Positions 11,198 to 22,240 of a stretch of DNA of 64,000 bases are shown in pieces (position 1 is the stretch's first letter; every line of letters starts with the position of its first letter). Made by a program: the position numbers and the translations under genes. Source of the DNA: Diphasiastrum complanatum (lineage: Eukaryota; Streptophyta; Lycopodiopsida; Lycopodiales; Lycopodiaceae); contig CM055104.1 in the NCBI GenBank assembly GCA_029204225.1, forward strand, positions 43,367,148-43,431,147, given 5' to 3'. The notes beneath the pieces were generated by a model that saw nothing but the letters and a program-made list of their open reading frames with translations, was not told where the DNA came from and did no database searches.

Positions 11198-11452
11198 AGC
11201 TTGAAGAGTTCACATTTGAACTCGTCAATATGAGAGTCCAGAGTATAATAGGCGCCAAATCTATTTGTGAGTCCCAAGATAATTTTAACTTGAGGTTAAT
11301 CCAAGCAGTTTAGTCAACCAGTCGTCGCGCACGCCAGCCAATAGTATGCTTCTAATCTACTGGACCGGAAATTCAAATTTTCCCAAATATGAATTGTGTT
11401 TTCCGGGTCAGGCGAGTTATGTTACATAGAAGCCACTATGTCAAGAACCGAT

Positions 11453-11483
11453 CGGCCCTTCTAAGTTTGAGAACTCCTGTAAT
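11453..11483 (-). repeat. Right inverted terminal sequence
   Basis: On the minus strand it begins ATTACAGGAGTTCTC and ends AAGGGCCG, mirroring 4361-4391. Confidence 0.6.
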
Positions 11484-11494
11484 TGATGTCGCTT

Positions 11495-11529
11495 CATTGC
11501 ACAGATTTTCTTTCAAATTTAACTATCAT

Positions 11530-11602
<73 letters not shown>

Positions 11603-11630
11603 ACACACACAAAAATGTCCATCAGTGATC
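11495..11630 (+). repeat. Right copy of long direct repeat flanking the 7.1-kb element
   Basis: Counterpart of 4250-4360. The two single-copy blocks match almost perfectly, and the internal microsatellite is a (TG)n run (about 11532-11598) followed by a short (AC)n. It starts 11 bases after the right inverted end. The sequences outside the two copies are unrelated, so this is not one side of a larger tandem duplication. Confidence 0.85.
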
Positions 11631-11865
11631 TCTGGAATATTCATGAAGATTTAGGGACATGCCAGTTGTAGTGCTTATCAACCTACTAGTGACACTTAAA
11701 ATGTCTAAATATCCAACTAACATTATGATAGAATATAGGACTATTGGTTCAGATGCCACTGATAATGCTGATGCACCTGATGTTGTTGATGTCCAAGCTC
11801 CTCGTGCTCCTGCTGGTGAGGGTTCCTAGCCACCTTGGGCAAGAAAATAAATACATAGCATGTAG

Positions 11866-12162
11866 CCTCCACCAAGGCAACGCGTCAAGGTGTCAAAGCT
11901 CATGGATAAAATTGCCAAGTACCATAACATTACCAAGCTATTGCTGCCTCGGGCCCCATTTCTTAGAGTGATCAAAGATATCATTGATAATTTAGTACTC
12001 GACTACAAAATCACAAGTGAGGTAGTGATTGCATTTCAAGAGGCTAGTGAATGACATTTAACTACACTATATGTAGATGCCTATTTGTGTGCCCAACATG
12101 CCAAAAGAGTGACTCTCATGCCATGAGATTTAATGTTGGCGATGAGAATTAGAAAACTTTAG
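11866..12162 (+). pseudogene. Second histone H3-like domain, broken
   Basis: One frame reads PPPRQRVKVSKLMDKIAKYH, TKLLLPRAPFLRVIKDIID, SEVVIAFQEASE and YLCAQHAKRVTLMP, then LMLAMRIRKL. These match alpha-N, alpha-1, alpha-2, loop 2 and alpha-3 of H3 in order. In-frame TGA codons at 12052-12054 and 12124-12126 break it, and no H3 tail was found in frame upstream (a TAG lies at 11863). Loop 1 has the length of canonical H3 and lacks the Trp of CENH3, so it is not a simple duplicate of 7769-9594. No Ulp1 region follows. It sits about 235 bp outside the right flanking repeat. Confidence 0.75.
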
Positions 12163-12307
12163 ATTTAAAAAGGCCCAATGCCAATGTATTATTATTGTGA
12201 ATGTACATCTAAATTATATAATGGAAGCCCTATGGGTCAAATTTTCATATTTTGTGGAGTCTACTTTGATTTTTTCTCTTCTGTAGATTTCATAAAATAC
12301 ACGTTTT

Positions 12308-12530
12308 AAAAAGATCACGGAGGAGCGCAAAAGTCAGTGCTCTGATTTGGTCAAGACCGCCAATCTGGTGCTCAAGTTGTGATCACGCAGGAGCGCGAGA
12401 CTGGGTGTTCTAACCTGGTCACAGCACTGACGCTCATGGGGCTTCGTGATCACGCAGGAGCAAGAGATTGGGTGATTTGACCATGTCAGAGGGCCCACTC
12501 TCGCACTCCTGTGTGATCTTTTCTGGGATG
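12308..12530. repeat. Foldback/tandem repeat unit, MITE-like
   Basis: Three degenerate direct copies of GATCACGCAGGAGCGCGAGA-type sequence start near 12313, 12381 and 12450. A fourth copy is inverted at about 12495-12525 (minus strand AAAAGATCACACAGGAGTGC). The outer left and right copies form inverted ends, as in small foldback elements. There is no coding capacity. Confidence 0.5.
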
Positions 12531-14086
12531 ATTTTTTCATGCTAAACTTTGCAATACATTGTAACATAGTTCCAATGAAAATGAATAAATAGCAAAACTA
12601 CCAACTGTGAAACACAAATAAGCTACAAAGACACTTTATTGGTACAATTGATTTAAAATAGCTTTTCTCTCACTTGAGAGTAGTCAAGGTTTCAAAATAT
12701 CTGATGCAAGAAGATGAGCATCAGACTATTTGGAAAATGGGCAGCCAGTGGCCGCTCCAGCAACTAATCAATGAAGAAATCTGAACTTTCTGTCAGAGAA
12801 TTGCGAATTATTAGAGAACCTAGTGGTTTTTTGCAAAAAAAAAAGTGAAAAAAAAAAAAAAAAAAAACTGCTTTCTCAAGTTGGGCTTATCTCACCGTTT
12901 CTCCATGGATTTTGGCAATTGGAAGCTCTACGGACTCATAAATGGTAAGGCACCTTTAGTCTAGGCCTCAAACTGTTGGAGAGAGGGAGACAAACGAGTT
13001 GAGAAAAGGTGTCATATATTAGAAACGAAAAATAAACTCAAAGAGGTAAGACGAACACGAACGAGAAACGAACTCGAAACAGAAAATGTTCGTGCACAAC
13101 GGAATGAGCTATACGACTCTCTCCATAAGCATGACTATGCCTATCAAAACGAACAAAACAGTAGTGATGGGAATCACAGCCGTTCTTGATTACGTAGCCA
13201 AACTTTAATAAATGAATGAAACTCTAGGAGAATGGTTTCGCGAATAGTAAGACAAACTATTCATCGCGAATGATTTGCGAAGAGCTAGACGGTGCTCAAC
13301 TGATAATTAGTCGTGAATGATTCACGAAAGACAAGACTAAATGTTAGTCGTCTATTACCAGAAAGAACAACTAGAAAGATCAGACAGAATGAATGATAAG
13401 CATAGCAATATTAACATAGATCTGAACGCAGAACAAAGAATTGTATCAGATTAAGTATATCATGTATACATGTCAATAATGCGGTAGAGCACGAGACAAT
13501 AGCGAACAAAACTGCGTGCCCTATGAGGCTTATACAATCTGTAAAGGAATAAACCTTATTGTTGACAATCAAGAATCAATGCGCAAGGCATCTACTTCAT
13601 CTCATTCATCAACCCATTCACTCAGTAACCTGAATACACAAATGGTATCCAGTATATATACATTATATTACAGGTGTGCAGATGTGGAAAGTACACAGTG
13701 GATGTGTTGTCTGTAAGAGATCGTGGGTGGCTGTAGTCGTTGTCCAATCTATTGCATGGGGTGAGCGTGAAAAGGCTACGATGTCAGTCAGTGCTGAAGT
13801 GATCGTTGGTGATGACAATGCAAAAAGTGCATCCCTCTTACGAGTAGCCTTAGGATTAGATTTATAGGGTGCCTTTGCTTTTAGGGCACCTTTGGCGTTC
13901 TGTAAGATAGTGTCCCTGTCACCATAACATGTGTAAAAACACAGTGTCGCAATTCTTTCGTCTTTTCTTCGTTTGTGTGAATTTGCGTGTAAATATGCAG
14001 ACTGCATGACAACGTTAGTAAATATGCAGCATGAATGGAGGCAGATTAAACTGGGATTTAAGGAGAGTAGAGGGAATAAATCCAAC
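12531..14086 (-). mobile_element. Probable copia LTR and flanking non-coding DNA
   Basis: The stretch directly follows (in minus orientation) the polypurine tract of the copia remnant at 14088-14450, so at least its right part should be that element's 3' LTR; the distal LTR end was not located. It includes A-runs at 12834-12867. The 140-codon minus-strand ORF at 13663-14085 lies inside this presumed LTR and shows no domain. Confidence 0.4.
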
Positions 14087-14087
14087 G

Positions 14088-14450
14088 CCCCCCCTTAATT
14101 TGGATCCGTGAATGCCCTGATCTTCAGACTGAGCAATGCACAAAATCTATTGTGTGCAATAACACTGAGTGCTTTCGTGAAGATGTCTGCAACCATGTCT
14201 TGTGTTCTGCAGTACGTTAAGCTCACCTCTCTGTCGAGAACCTCCTGATGTAGTGATATCTGATCTCAATGTGCTTACTCCTAGAATGAAATCTAGGGTT
14301 GGTCGATAAGGCAATAGCACTTTGGTTATCACAAAACAAAATTGTAGAGCTATACTGATACAGATTGATGTTTGACAGCAAATTTCTCAACCAAAATGCT
14401 TCCTTAATAGATTGAGAAGCAGCAATGTATTCTGCTTTAACCAGACAGTT
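14088..14450 (-). pseudogene. Ty1/copia RNase H C-terminus and polypurine tract
   Basis: The minus strand reads KAEYIAASQSIKEAFWLRN, ILFCDNQSAIALSTNPRFH and SKHIEIRYHYIR, the conserved end of copia RNase H. A frameshift near 14230 is followed by the usual tail with VADIFTKALS. The polypurine tract (seven G) is at 14088-14096. Upstream pol is missing. Confidence 0.85.
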
Positions 14451-16039
14451 TTGAATGCTCCCTAATTAAGTTCCGCACTCAATTATTGGCAAATCTTCTT
14501 ATGAATCGACATAGCAACTGTTCCAATAAGATTTACATTATTTGTGGTCTTTATTGATCAAGAAAACAAGAAATGCTCCCATTAGTTGACAGATTCCAAA
14601 TTCTTCAACTAAAAGTAATAGGAACTGTGACCTTAAAAAACTAACTGATTTCAACTCAATAAGGTCATTCACTTTACAAGCGATTTCTGTTTGATCAATT
14701 ACCAACGAGTTAGAACAAATGCAAAACATCCATAGTTACTTCAAATTTTACGTAAACTGGGATTTTCAAATTCCGTTCGATATGGACTTTATCTATAAAA
14801 ATCGATCTAAAGCATCGACTTGGTAGTTTTGCAGTTACCATATTATTTCAAAAGGATTCCAAAACATCCAGCATGCATCAGACATTACATACAATGATTT
14901 CTATTAAAAAAATCAATTTTTTACATAAATTGCCTAAAAACTAGGAAATTAGCTTTTTGAACTAGAATTGCTAAAAATAGCTTCATGCATGAAATTTCTT
15001 TGATCAATCTACTGAACATCTATGAAACATGCATTCAAGCATGCATACAGGTCTATCTATACATTTTCAACAACAGAAGAGCACTACACTGAGTTACAAG
15101 CCTGCATGCATCAGAACAATTCGAAAAAATTTCAAATTTAGTTCAAAAATTGTCAAACTTCCGACAACCATAACTTTCTCTACAAGACACCAAATTGATT
15201 GATGTAAAGCACATTACGGAGGGAGAGTGGGTCTAAAAGGCACTTGCCACATCACCCTACCACCTAGGCTTCACACGTGTGAGCTCTAAATGACAAAGAA
15301 ATCAGGTAGGAGGGCGCACTTTTTCAAGGTACTATCTTCAAATATCCATCTCCAGCCCAATATGCATCCAATTAGAGGTTACAAGAACTTTTATAAGGTT
15401 CATTAAAGAGGCAAAGAGGCTTCTATTAGGTCTAGCAAGCAATCATAAGCTCAGATCATGCAAAAAATGCATTTTTGGACTCCTTCAACCTGCAAAACTT
15501 CAACATTATGGTGTCTAATGCTCACACGACCAAATTGGATGCATGATGGCTCAGAAAAAGAGGAAATCCATCATATATTTAAGCTTGTTTTGAGATCCAA
15601 CAGGTTCAGACCACCATTTGATAGGTATTCATGCTCAAAAAACCTCAAAAATACACTATTTTTTGAATTTTTGAGTCCCCTAATGGTGTCCAATCCTAAC
15701 CAAACTTCATGAAAGACTTGTTAAAGCTTCATTACACCTCTAAAAACATGCATGCAAAATATTGGCTATTAATTTTATGAATTACCACAATTAGTCCAAA
15801 AACCATAAAAAAAAAAAAAGGCATGTTTTTTTACCAATTTTGACCAAAATTTGTGGGTCAAGTCCACAAATAAGTGCAATCAGATCCAAATCCCTGTAAA
15901 TCCATTACATGCAAGCACTAAAAGCTCTAATTTCATTCAAATATAGATTCTATAGCCCATTTCTAGTCTAAAAACCCCAATTTTTGGCTAAAAGTTACTA
16001 TCTAAGCACCCTTTTGACTTTTCAACCCACATGCAATCA
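14451..16039. other. No gene seen (probable retrotransposon non-coding DNA)
   Basis: AT-rich sequence with short A-runs. The position next to a minus-strand gypsy gag suggests old LTR or leader/tail DNA, but no matching second copy was found in the window. ORFs here are short and show no domain. Confidence 0.4.
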
Positions 16040-16735
16040 TTAGATCCACTCAATAATTATTTGTCTAACTCCCTCTCCCTCTCCTTGTTGAAGGGATGCC
16101 AAAGTGAACAACAAACCATCAGTAGTTCTATGTGGGGCGAATTCAATCAGGAATAATTTGTGAAAGGTCTCTATATCTTCGACGGATTCTCCGGGTAGAC
16201 TGTAGTACCATTTCCTTGTAGTTCCCGTCAAGGTAATAGTAAAGTACATCATAATATGGTGTGGATTTGTTATGAGGTTCATCAGACAAGCAGTCCAAAA
16301 TGCATTGATGTGATCTCCAGCACTCTCGTAAGGGGTCCATGAAACTCAGGGGTTGTGCTTCTCAACTTTGATAGGGGTTCTATATCAGCAGGAATTACTA
16401 TAGGTTCATTAACTCGAGCAACCATTGTTTTCGACTGTAAATACTCAGGGGGTTTGAAATAGGATATCAGGTATTTGAAATATGTCCCTTTCTGGAGTGA
16501 TCTCATGGTACTTAAGTTGTTCCTTTGGACTAGGCGGTGTTTTAGTTTCTGATGGACTTTCACTGCTAGTATTCTTTTGGGATCGAGGCAACGTCTTACA
16601 TATGCTTCTGGTAGTGATCGAGGTTCTGCTTCTAAGAAAATATTTTGGTGAGAGTGTCACCTTTTCAATTCGTCGCAATGGAGGACCTATGTTGGTGGCT
16701 CTGGAAAAGTCCGATGATCATTTATCATGAAGGGT
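16040..16735 (-). pseudogene. Ty3/gypsy gag fragment
   Basis: The minus strand contains TGTTRKWYYSLPGESVEDI, TFHKLFLIEFAPH and LFTLASLQQGEGEGVRQ, the conserved capsid (Retrotrans_gag) block of plant gypsy elements. Upstream parts are spread over two frames (16282-16563 and 16445-16678), so the gene is frameshifted. No pol follows on its 3' side. Confidence 0.85.
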
Positions 16736-19700
16736 TCTATTCAAACCATACGATACTGGAATCTCATGAATAATGAGCATTTCGCACATTGTGAATAGTC
16801 ACAAGGGTCAACTACAGTTGAAGTATGGGTAGTCAAGTTCAGGTAATAAAGACATACTTATTTTGAGTTCAGATCAGAAGGTTGTATCCAACAAAGTTTC
16901 ACGTCAGGTTTACCAATATTAGGGATTCTTGCGACAGGGGATTTGTCCCGCCAGAAAGCCCCAGCGAGTGAAAGGGCCCACACTGCCCTACGCGAGTGAC
17001 TAGGGTCTATTACCGCTTCCAACCTTGGGGGTCATCCTAATCACCCCCTGTACTCCCCAATCAATGAGAGTTTTCTAGGCTCTCAGAAGTATGATTGCAA
17101 GGAGATTGACTATTGAGTCCTCAAAGTTGTTCTCAATGTGGTAGAGTGAGAGAATCTCATCATTCTATGAGGTTAGTAGAATATAAAACCACTCTTGGAA
17201 CCAAGTACTAACTGAACCTTAGATATGGTAAGTAATGGTTCAGAAAAGTACTAAAATAGTTACATCTCTTGTTCATTCGTAGTCAAAGATAGGTAAAATA
17301 AATGGTTCACGAGATCTGAGGATCTCCCCTAGATGTTCAGCACCAAAAATTGACACAATACGTTGAATGTAAGCAATTTTCTGTCCAATAAGTATTTTAA
17401 TACTCAAGTACGGTGATTGTGCATAGGGAATATTTCAACCAAGTGATAAATTTGGTCTAAACATCTCATAGACAATCTCCTTCTTGAATAAGGGTCCCGT
17501 TCATCACACACAATATTTCTGCTTTGGTTTGTGTTATGATATCTATTGCTTCTCTTTTACTGCATGTTATGTTCATCGAACGTCATTTACTCAAAAGATA
17601 TTATGGCAAACTTAACCTTGAGTAAAATGTATTTTCCATTTTCAGCAAATTTTCACCCTTTAGAATTTGTTGCATCATAATAGGTGAATGATTGTCAACA
17701 AGTATGCAGTAAAAGGTTTTCGAAATATTTTTGATTATTTCATACATTTACATTGTTGTGTACAATGTCCAAGATCATTCGGGAGTCTATGTATAGGATG
17801 AAATCAATCACTGCACTCGTGTTTTCCAACGAGGGTGTGATTGAATAAGAAAAACTCAAAAAAAACAAAAAGGACAAGATGTTACTTGTATATTCCGACA
17901 AGTATCATCAAGTACCCTTTGTGAAAAAATATATGGGGTTGATTCCAAGCTATAGGGGATATTCCATCCCGTATAGTCAATTAGATGAACTTCTCTCTAT
18001 ATTCCAAGAGAGTTGGCTTATGCAGCGTTAATGAATTCATATTCACAACGACAAAGCTTCAAACATAACTGACAATAATTATCATTTGTACAACAACAAT
18101 ACCTATCAGAATATACATTGCAATACTCATGATTGATTTAGATTTTTCTAGATAGCACAGTTTGTATAGCTGGCACATTTTTTTCTTTTCGTTCTCTTCT
18201 ATTTTTTTTCTCTTTTTTTTCTCTAAATTTAGCCCACTCGATTCATGCTAATAAATATAGAAATGATAATTAAACAAGAATCTTTTATGGAAGCCACATA
18301 GATACAAATGATCATTTACAAACAAGAAACTAAAGACACTATACACATTGAGAAAATCAAATTGTATGTGCATCAACTCTCATAGTGCTGGAAGAGGTAG
18401 AAACGAAGTACGTACCATCAAAGTGTAGAGTCACCGACTGCGTACTGATGTAGGTGAACTTTCTCTGAATCGAAGTATACCCTGGCAATCATCATTCAGA
18501 TTGTTGATGAGGCAAAGTGTGCCAGCGCTCCATAATTAATGCTTGGCAGGTTAACGATGACAGCGCTCGAATGCTCTTTAACAACTGATGTGGTCTTTCC
18601 ACCAAGAGTGCGATTGATAGCCAAGATAATGTGGCTCAACAACGATGATGGCTTAGCTCCAGTTATGCTCTGAAAAAACTCTACAACTATCCAATAGATA
18701 GCTTTATGGCTAGCGCACAAATAGCCAGAAGTTCTTTCATTGTTGATCGTGCATCACTTTGATAGCTTCATAGCTCATCAGAGCATTAGTCAGAGAATCA
18801 GCCCTGTGGTGGAAAGGATAAACTCAAAGCTCCTTTTTTTTGGGTATTTTGTGGATCAGATGTAGATTCAGTACGCTCAAGGTCTGTAGCTCGAGTAGCA
18901 GAAGGTTATGAACTGAGAGAGAGTATGCACTCATGCATGAGACACTGGTGCAACTGCTCTATAGATGACTTCTCCGTTCGAAAAATACTAATGCATACCT
19001 TTTTATGGTCAATATCATCTTAATGATAGCTCTGAAACTATAGTTTAGACAACAGATGCTTCTGAATGGCGATGATGCAATCCGTCACTCAGAAGTATGG
19101 ATCACCCAGAGTGAACCAATGCTTTAACACGCGTGTATAACTATCCATTGATCAGACATCAATCAGAATATTCAACGCTCATAGACTTGCAGGAGACAAT
19201 AGTGATTACCCGGAGAACTACAGATGCATCAGTATGAACCATTTTGCAAGATGTAAGTGAGGCCAGGTATTCTAGCGTTCCAATCATAGATAAACCAGTT
19301 TTCATCAACGCTCATCCATCCTCTCCAAGACATACATACTTTTGAAAATATATGTTTTTTTTTCCTTCTCACACACTCATAACAAGTAGTTCTAAGATAC
19401 TTCCACTCTTTTCCCAAGAATTATTCGTCCACGCTCTTTGAAATTCTCTTCAAAGACTCTCTCTTCTGGCCCCTTAGCATAGAAGGTCCCCCCCCCCTTC
19501 TTATATTCTTTTCCCATGTGAAGGATATTTTTGCCTTTTCTTCAAAACCTCAGGTCAAAGTGTTTTTTGGCCTTCCTTTTGGAGTTTCACTTTGTTATGA
19601 TGATTCCGGATTTTGAACTTCATTTCCGAAGTTGCCCAATGCGTTTCGAGTATTCAGAAGAATGAAGGTGGGTTTGCCGGCAACTTTCGTCATGATAACT

Positions 19701-20520
19701 TCATACAACTTTCCAGGTAGCGCTTTGACACTCAAGCTGAAGAATTGCATTGTAAGATTCAGATGAGCGAAGTTTTTTCTGTCGAACTTCATCTGAAAAA
19801 TTCTTTTGGTCCGACTTTCCTCTTGAAGTTTTCAATATCTTTTACCCTTCAAGTTTATTTTTAAGACTTGAACCGTTATTTGTTTGAAGTCAACTTTTTC
19901 CTTTTGAAAGTGAAGTGTTACCCTTTTTTTTCATGCGTCAAAAACTTTCCCCACATATGTCCGAAGTTTGTTAGGAGCAATTTATTGTCCGTATCAAGCA
20001 AATTATTCACTATCATAAAGTATTGTAGTTAGCTCTATATCAAGCTTTCAAGCTTGAACTCTCTTGAGCATTCTAGCTCAGTCTTTTAGAGATTTATTTT
20101 TTAGTTGTTATTGAGCTACTGCTTATCAACAGAGCTACTTATTATCAGACTTATTCTCAGCTACTCAAAGACAACTTAGAGTGCATGGTTTCTATCTGCT
20201 ATTGTTTTGCACTCATTAACATCTGATTTGTTTTTCTGAATCAATACTATCCTCTTATTGCATTCAGTATATGTTAGAATGCATGCATCTCTGTATTGCT
20301 TTTGTAACTGATACAAATTGTCTGAAAATTCAATACTTCATGTTTGGCTATGTAATCACTTAGTATCTAGCGATTTCAAAGTTAGTTGCTAAAGATTGAA
20401 TGTGATTATCATCACTACTGCTTTGTTCAATTTTTTATAGGCGTAGTCATGCATTGGAAGTAGGACGTTTCCACATTATATTATTCCATCTTATTTCTGA
20501 CATGGTCTAGTTCGCAAGAG
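16736..20520. other. Long non-coding stretch, no gene supported
   Basis: Contains leader-like DNA upstream of the gypsy gag, pyrimidine-rich runs near 18180-18235, and GC-richer patches at 16920-17060. ORFs at 18496-18720, 19229-19417 and 19595-19792 (minus) are short and domain-free. A small hairpin CAAGCTT/AAGCTTG lies near 20040-20060. Probably old LTR-element DNA. Confidence 0.4.
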
Positions 20521-21008
20521 GAAGTGAGGAGATCAATGCAAGAAAGAAAAGCTCATGATCATTACCATGTAAATTATGCCCTAATGAGCGACATTGTGAA
20601 GTGTCAAGAGCCATTGACTTTTGATGAAGCAAAGGATCTCAAAGAAGGCAAACGGCAATGGAGGAGGAAATGGACTCCTTCCACATGCATGATACATGGG
20701 AGTTGGTTGACCTTTCACCTAGAAAGAAACCCATTGACAACAAGTGGGTGTATATGACTAAGTTTCATGCGGATGGCACGATTGCAAAGCATATGGCATG
20801 CCTAGTGGTAAAAGGCTATGAGCGAAATAAGGGGATTGATTATGAGGAGACTTTTGCTCTAGTAGCCAAGTGGACTACACTATGCCTAATTGGCATCCTA
20901 CTTTGGGTGGAAGATCCACCAAATGGATGTAAAGACTGCATTTCTGAATGGTGACCTAGAAGAGGCAGTATATATGGTCCAACCATAGGGCTTTCTTGAA
21001 GGCACGTG
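20521..21008 (+). pseudogene. Outer copia element, 5' part of reverse transcriptase
   Basis: Frame 1 (20524-20650) then frame 3 (20658-20920) read SDIVKCQEPLTFDEAKDL, MEEEMDSFHMHDTWELVDL, KWVYMTKFHADGTIAKH and GIDYEETFALVAKW. After another shift comes [17 protein letters not shown]. This is the RVT_2 domain of a Ty1/copia element with at least two frameshifts and an in-frame TAG. It is cut at 21008 by insertion of the inner copia element and resumes at 25648. Confidence 0.88.
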
Positions 21009-21284
21009 AGTTAAAATTAAAGTTAGAATCACTGTGTTACTGTACTGTGGGTCCTATCAGTGGATAAGGATCAGTTGGCCTCGCCACGAGGCAAGTCGAC
21101 GGGACACGCGTCCCGCCAACAGCAACCTGGGTCATGCATGGGTTGCTTGAGTGAACAACTATATGTACAGTGTAATTTCATTTTGAAAAATACAGTTGCT
21201 ATGTGAGCTTGTTGAGGAGAGTGATTTTCTGTCTGTGTTACTGTGTAGCATGATCTGTGTTCTTGTGCAAAGCAAATTCTAAGT
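21009..21284 (+). repeat. 5' LTR of nested copia
   Basis: Starts AGTTAAAATTAAAG and ends GCAAATTCTAAGT, directly followed by the primer-binding site. The near-terminal inverted sequences TTAGAATT (as in the 3' copy) and AATTCTAA are present. The termini are not the usual TG...CA. Confidence 0.9.
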
Positions 21285-21297
21285 TGGTATCAGAGCC
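21285..21297 (+). promoter_or_regulatory. Primer-binding site (initiator Met-tRNA)
   Basis: TGGTATCAGAGCC directly follows the 5' LTR; it is the standard plant PBS complementary to the 3' end of initiator tRNA-Met. Confidence 0.92.
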
Positions 21298-22240
21298 ATA
21301 CAGGGAGTGTACACAGTACAGTGTCGCCGTTGAAGAGAGATTCGGGAGAACTGTCTTCTGAGAGTTCGGGGTTTTACGGCGGGTTGGAGACGGAAAGAGA
21401 AGCACTAGTGCACGGTTTCTAATTTATAGAGGCTTGCTTAGCTCAGCAGAGGGATTATTAGCATGTGCATAGCTTCAGACAGGGAAAAATTTGGTGAAAA
21501 ATTGACAATTTCGAAGCCAGCTGAAAATTGAAACCGGACTTGGGGTTACAGTTTTTATACATAACTGGTGATTTCTTCGTTGTTTGTGCACCGTTTTGGA
21601 TGCCGTAAGGACAGGAAGGAAGCTAATCACACTGTCAATCAGCCATGGAGAGATTCTGAGGTCTATGTCAGAGATTTGTCTCCAGACAGTTAACCTAGTA
21701 GATTTGCGGTAAAAAGGTGAAAAAGCCACTTTGTCAAGTTGAGCTAAAATCACTATTTCTCCACAGAATTTCCTGACTGAACACTCTACAGTCATGGATT
21801 CAGTAGGGCGACCCTGCTCCAGGCCTCAGATCGTGCTCAAAACAATCCACACGAGAGCTTAATCTGATAATTATCAGAGAAGGGAGGCGCGGCCACAGGC
21901 AGGGAGGTCGCAGGCTGTTCGCGCGCCCAACGCGATGAACAACTTAGTGTACCAAAGACCATAGCGTCTGCAGGAGTATGATTTGATGCCCAGATGTACT
22001 TTGAACCTTTAGATGAGGTGTCAAATGAATCAACGGTCTAGAATCTGTGATGGGAGAGAAATTTGAACCACAAGATTTGGTTCAGCCATTGGATGAGCTT
22101 TGAACAGGGCCTTGAAGAATTGAAGTGCATTCTGGCCTTCAACTTCATTAAAAATTTTCATACTAAAAGTTGAGTTGGGTCCCTTCACAAGTGAAGAGTG
22201 AAGTTTCTTCAAAGTGAAGAAATAGTTCAAATTCAGTAGT
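21298..22240 (+). other. Leader region of nested copia, gag missing
   Basis: About 940 bp where gag and the start of protease would be expected. No gag block, zinc knuckle or protease active-site motif was found on the plus strand. Recognisable pol starts at 22241, already past the protease active site. ORFs on the minus strand are not meaningful. Confidence 0.6.

Larger units (their letters stand above)
4361..11483 (+). mobile_element. Putative 7.1-kb DNA transposon carrying transposase-like, H3-Ulp1 and minus-strand genes
   Basis: The ends are imperfect inverted repeats: 4361-4391 reads ATTAGAGGAGTT...AAGGGCCG, and the reverse complement of 11453-11483 reads ATTACAGGAGTT...AAGGGCCG (23 of 31 ungapped matches). 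Inside are a degenerate DDE-transposase-like gene (4645-7136, plus), an H3-like/Ulp1 gene (7769-9594, plus) and a pseudogene in the opposite direction (9946-11197, minus). The flanks are direct repeats of 111 and 136 bp, far longer than usual target-site duplications. Whether all three modules belonged to one element is inferred from enclosure by the ends. A composite of nested insertions is the main alternative. Confidence 0.55.

Noticed and set aside
4384..11460. AAGGGCCG inverted pair taken alone as the element termini
   Set aside because: Flanks give no target-site duplication there, and the match extends outward to 4361 and 11483.
11389..11671. ORFs encoding poly-(Cys-Val) stretches
   Set aside because: Translation of the (TG)n microsatellite.
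13663..14085. 140-codon minus-strand ORF
   Set aside because: Lies inside the presumed copia LTR directly after the polypurine tract; no domain.
21475..21795. 106-codon minus-strand ORF in the nested copia leader
   Set aside because: Antisense to the element, no motif; probably chance.
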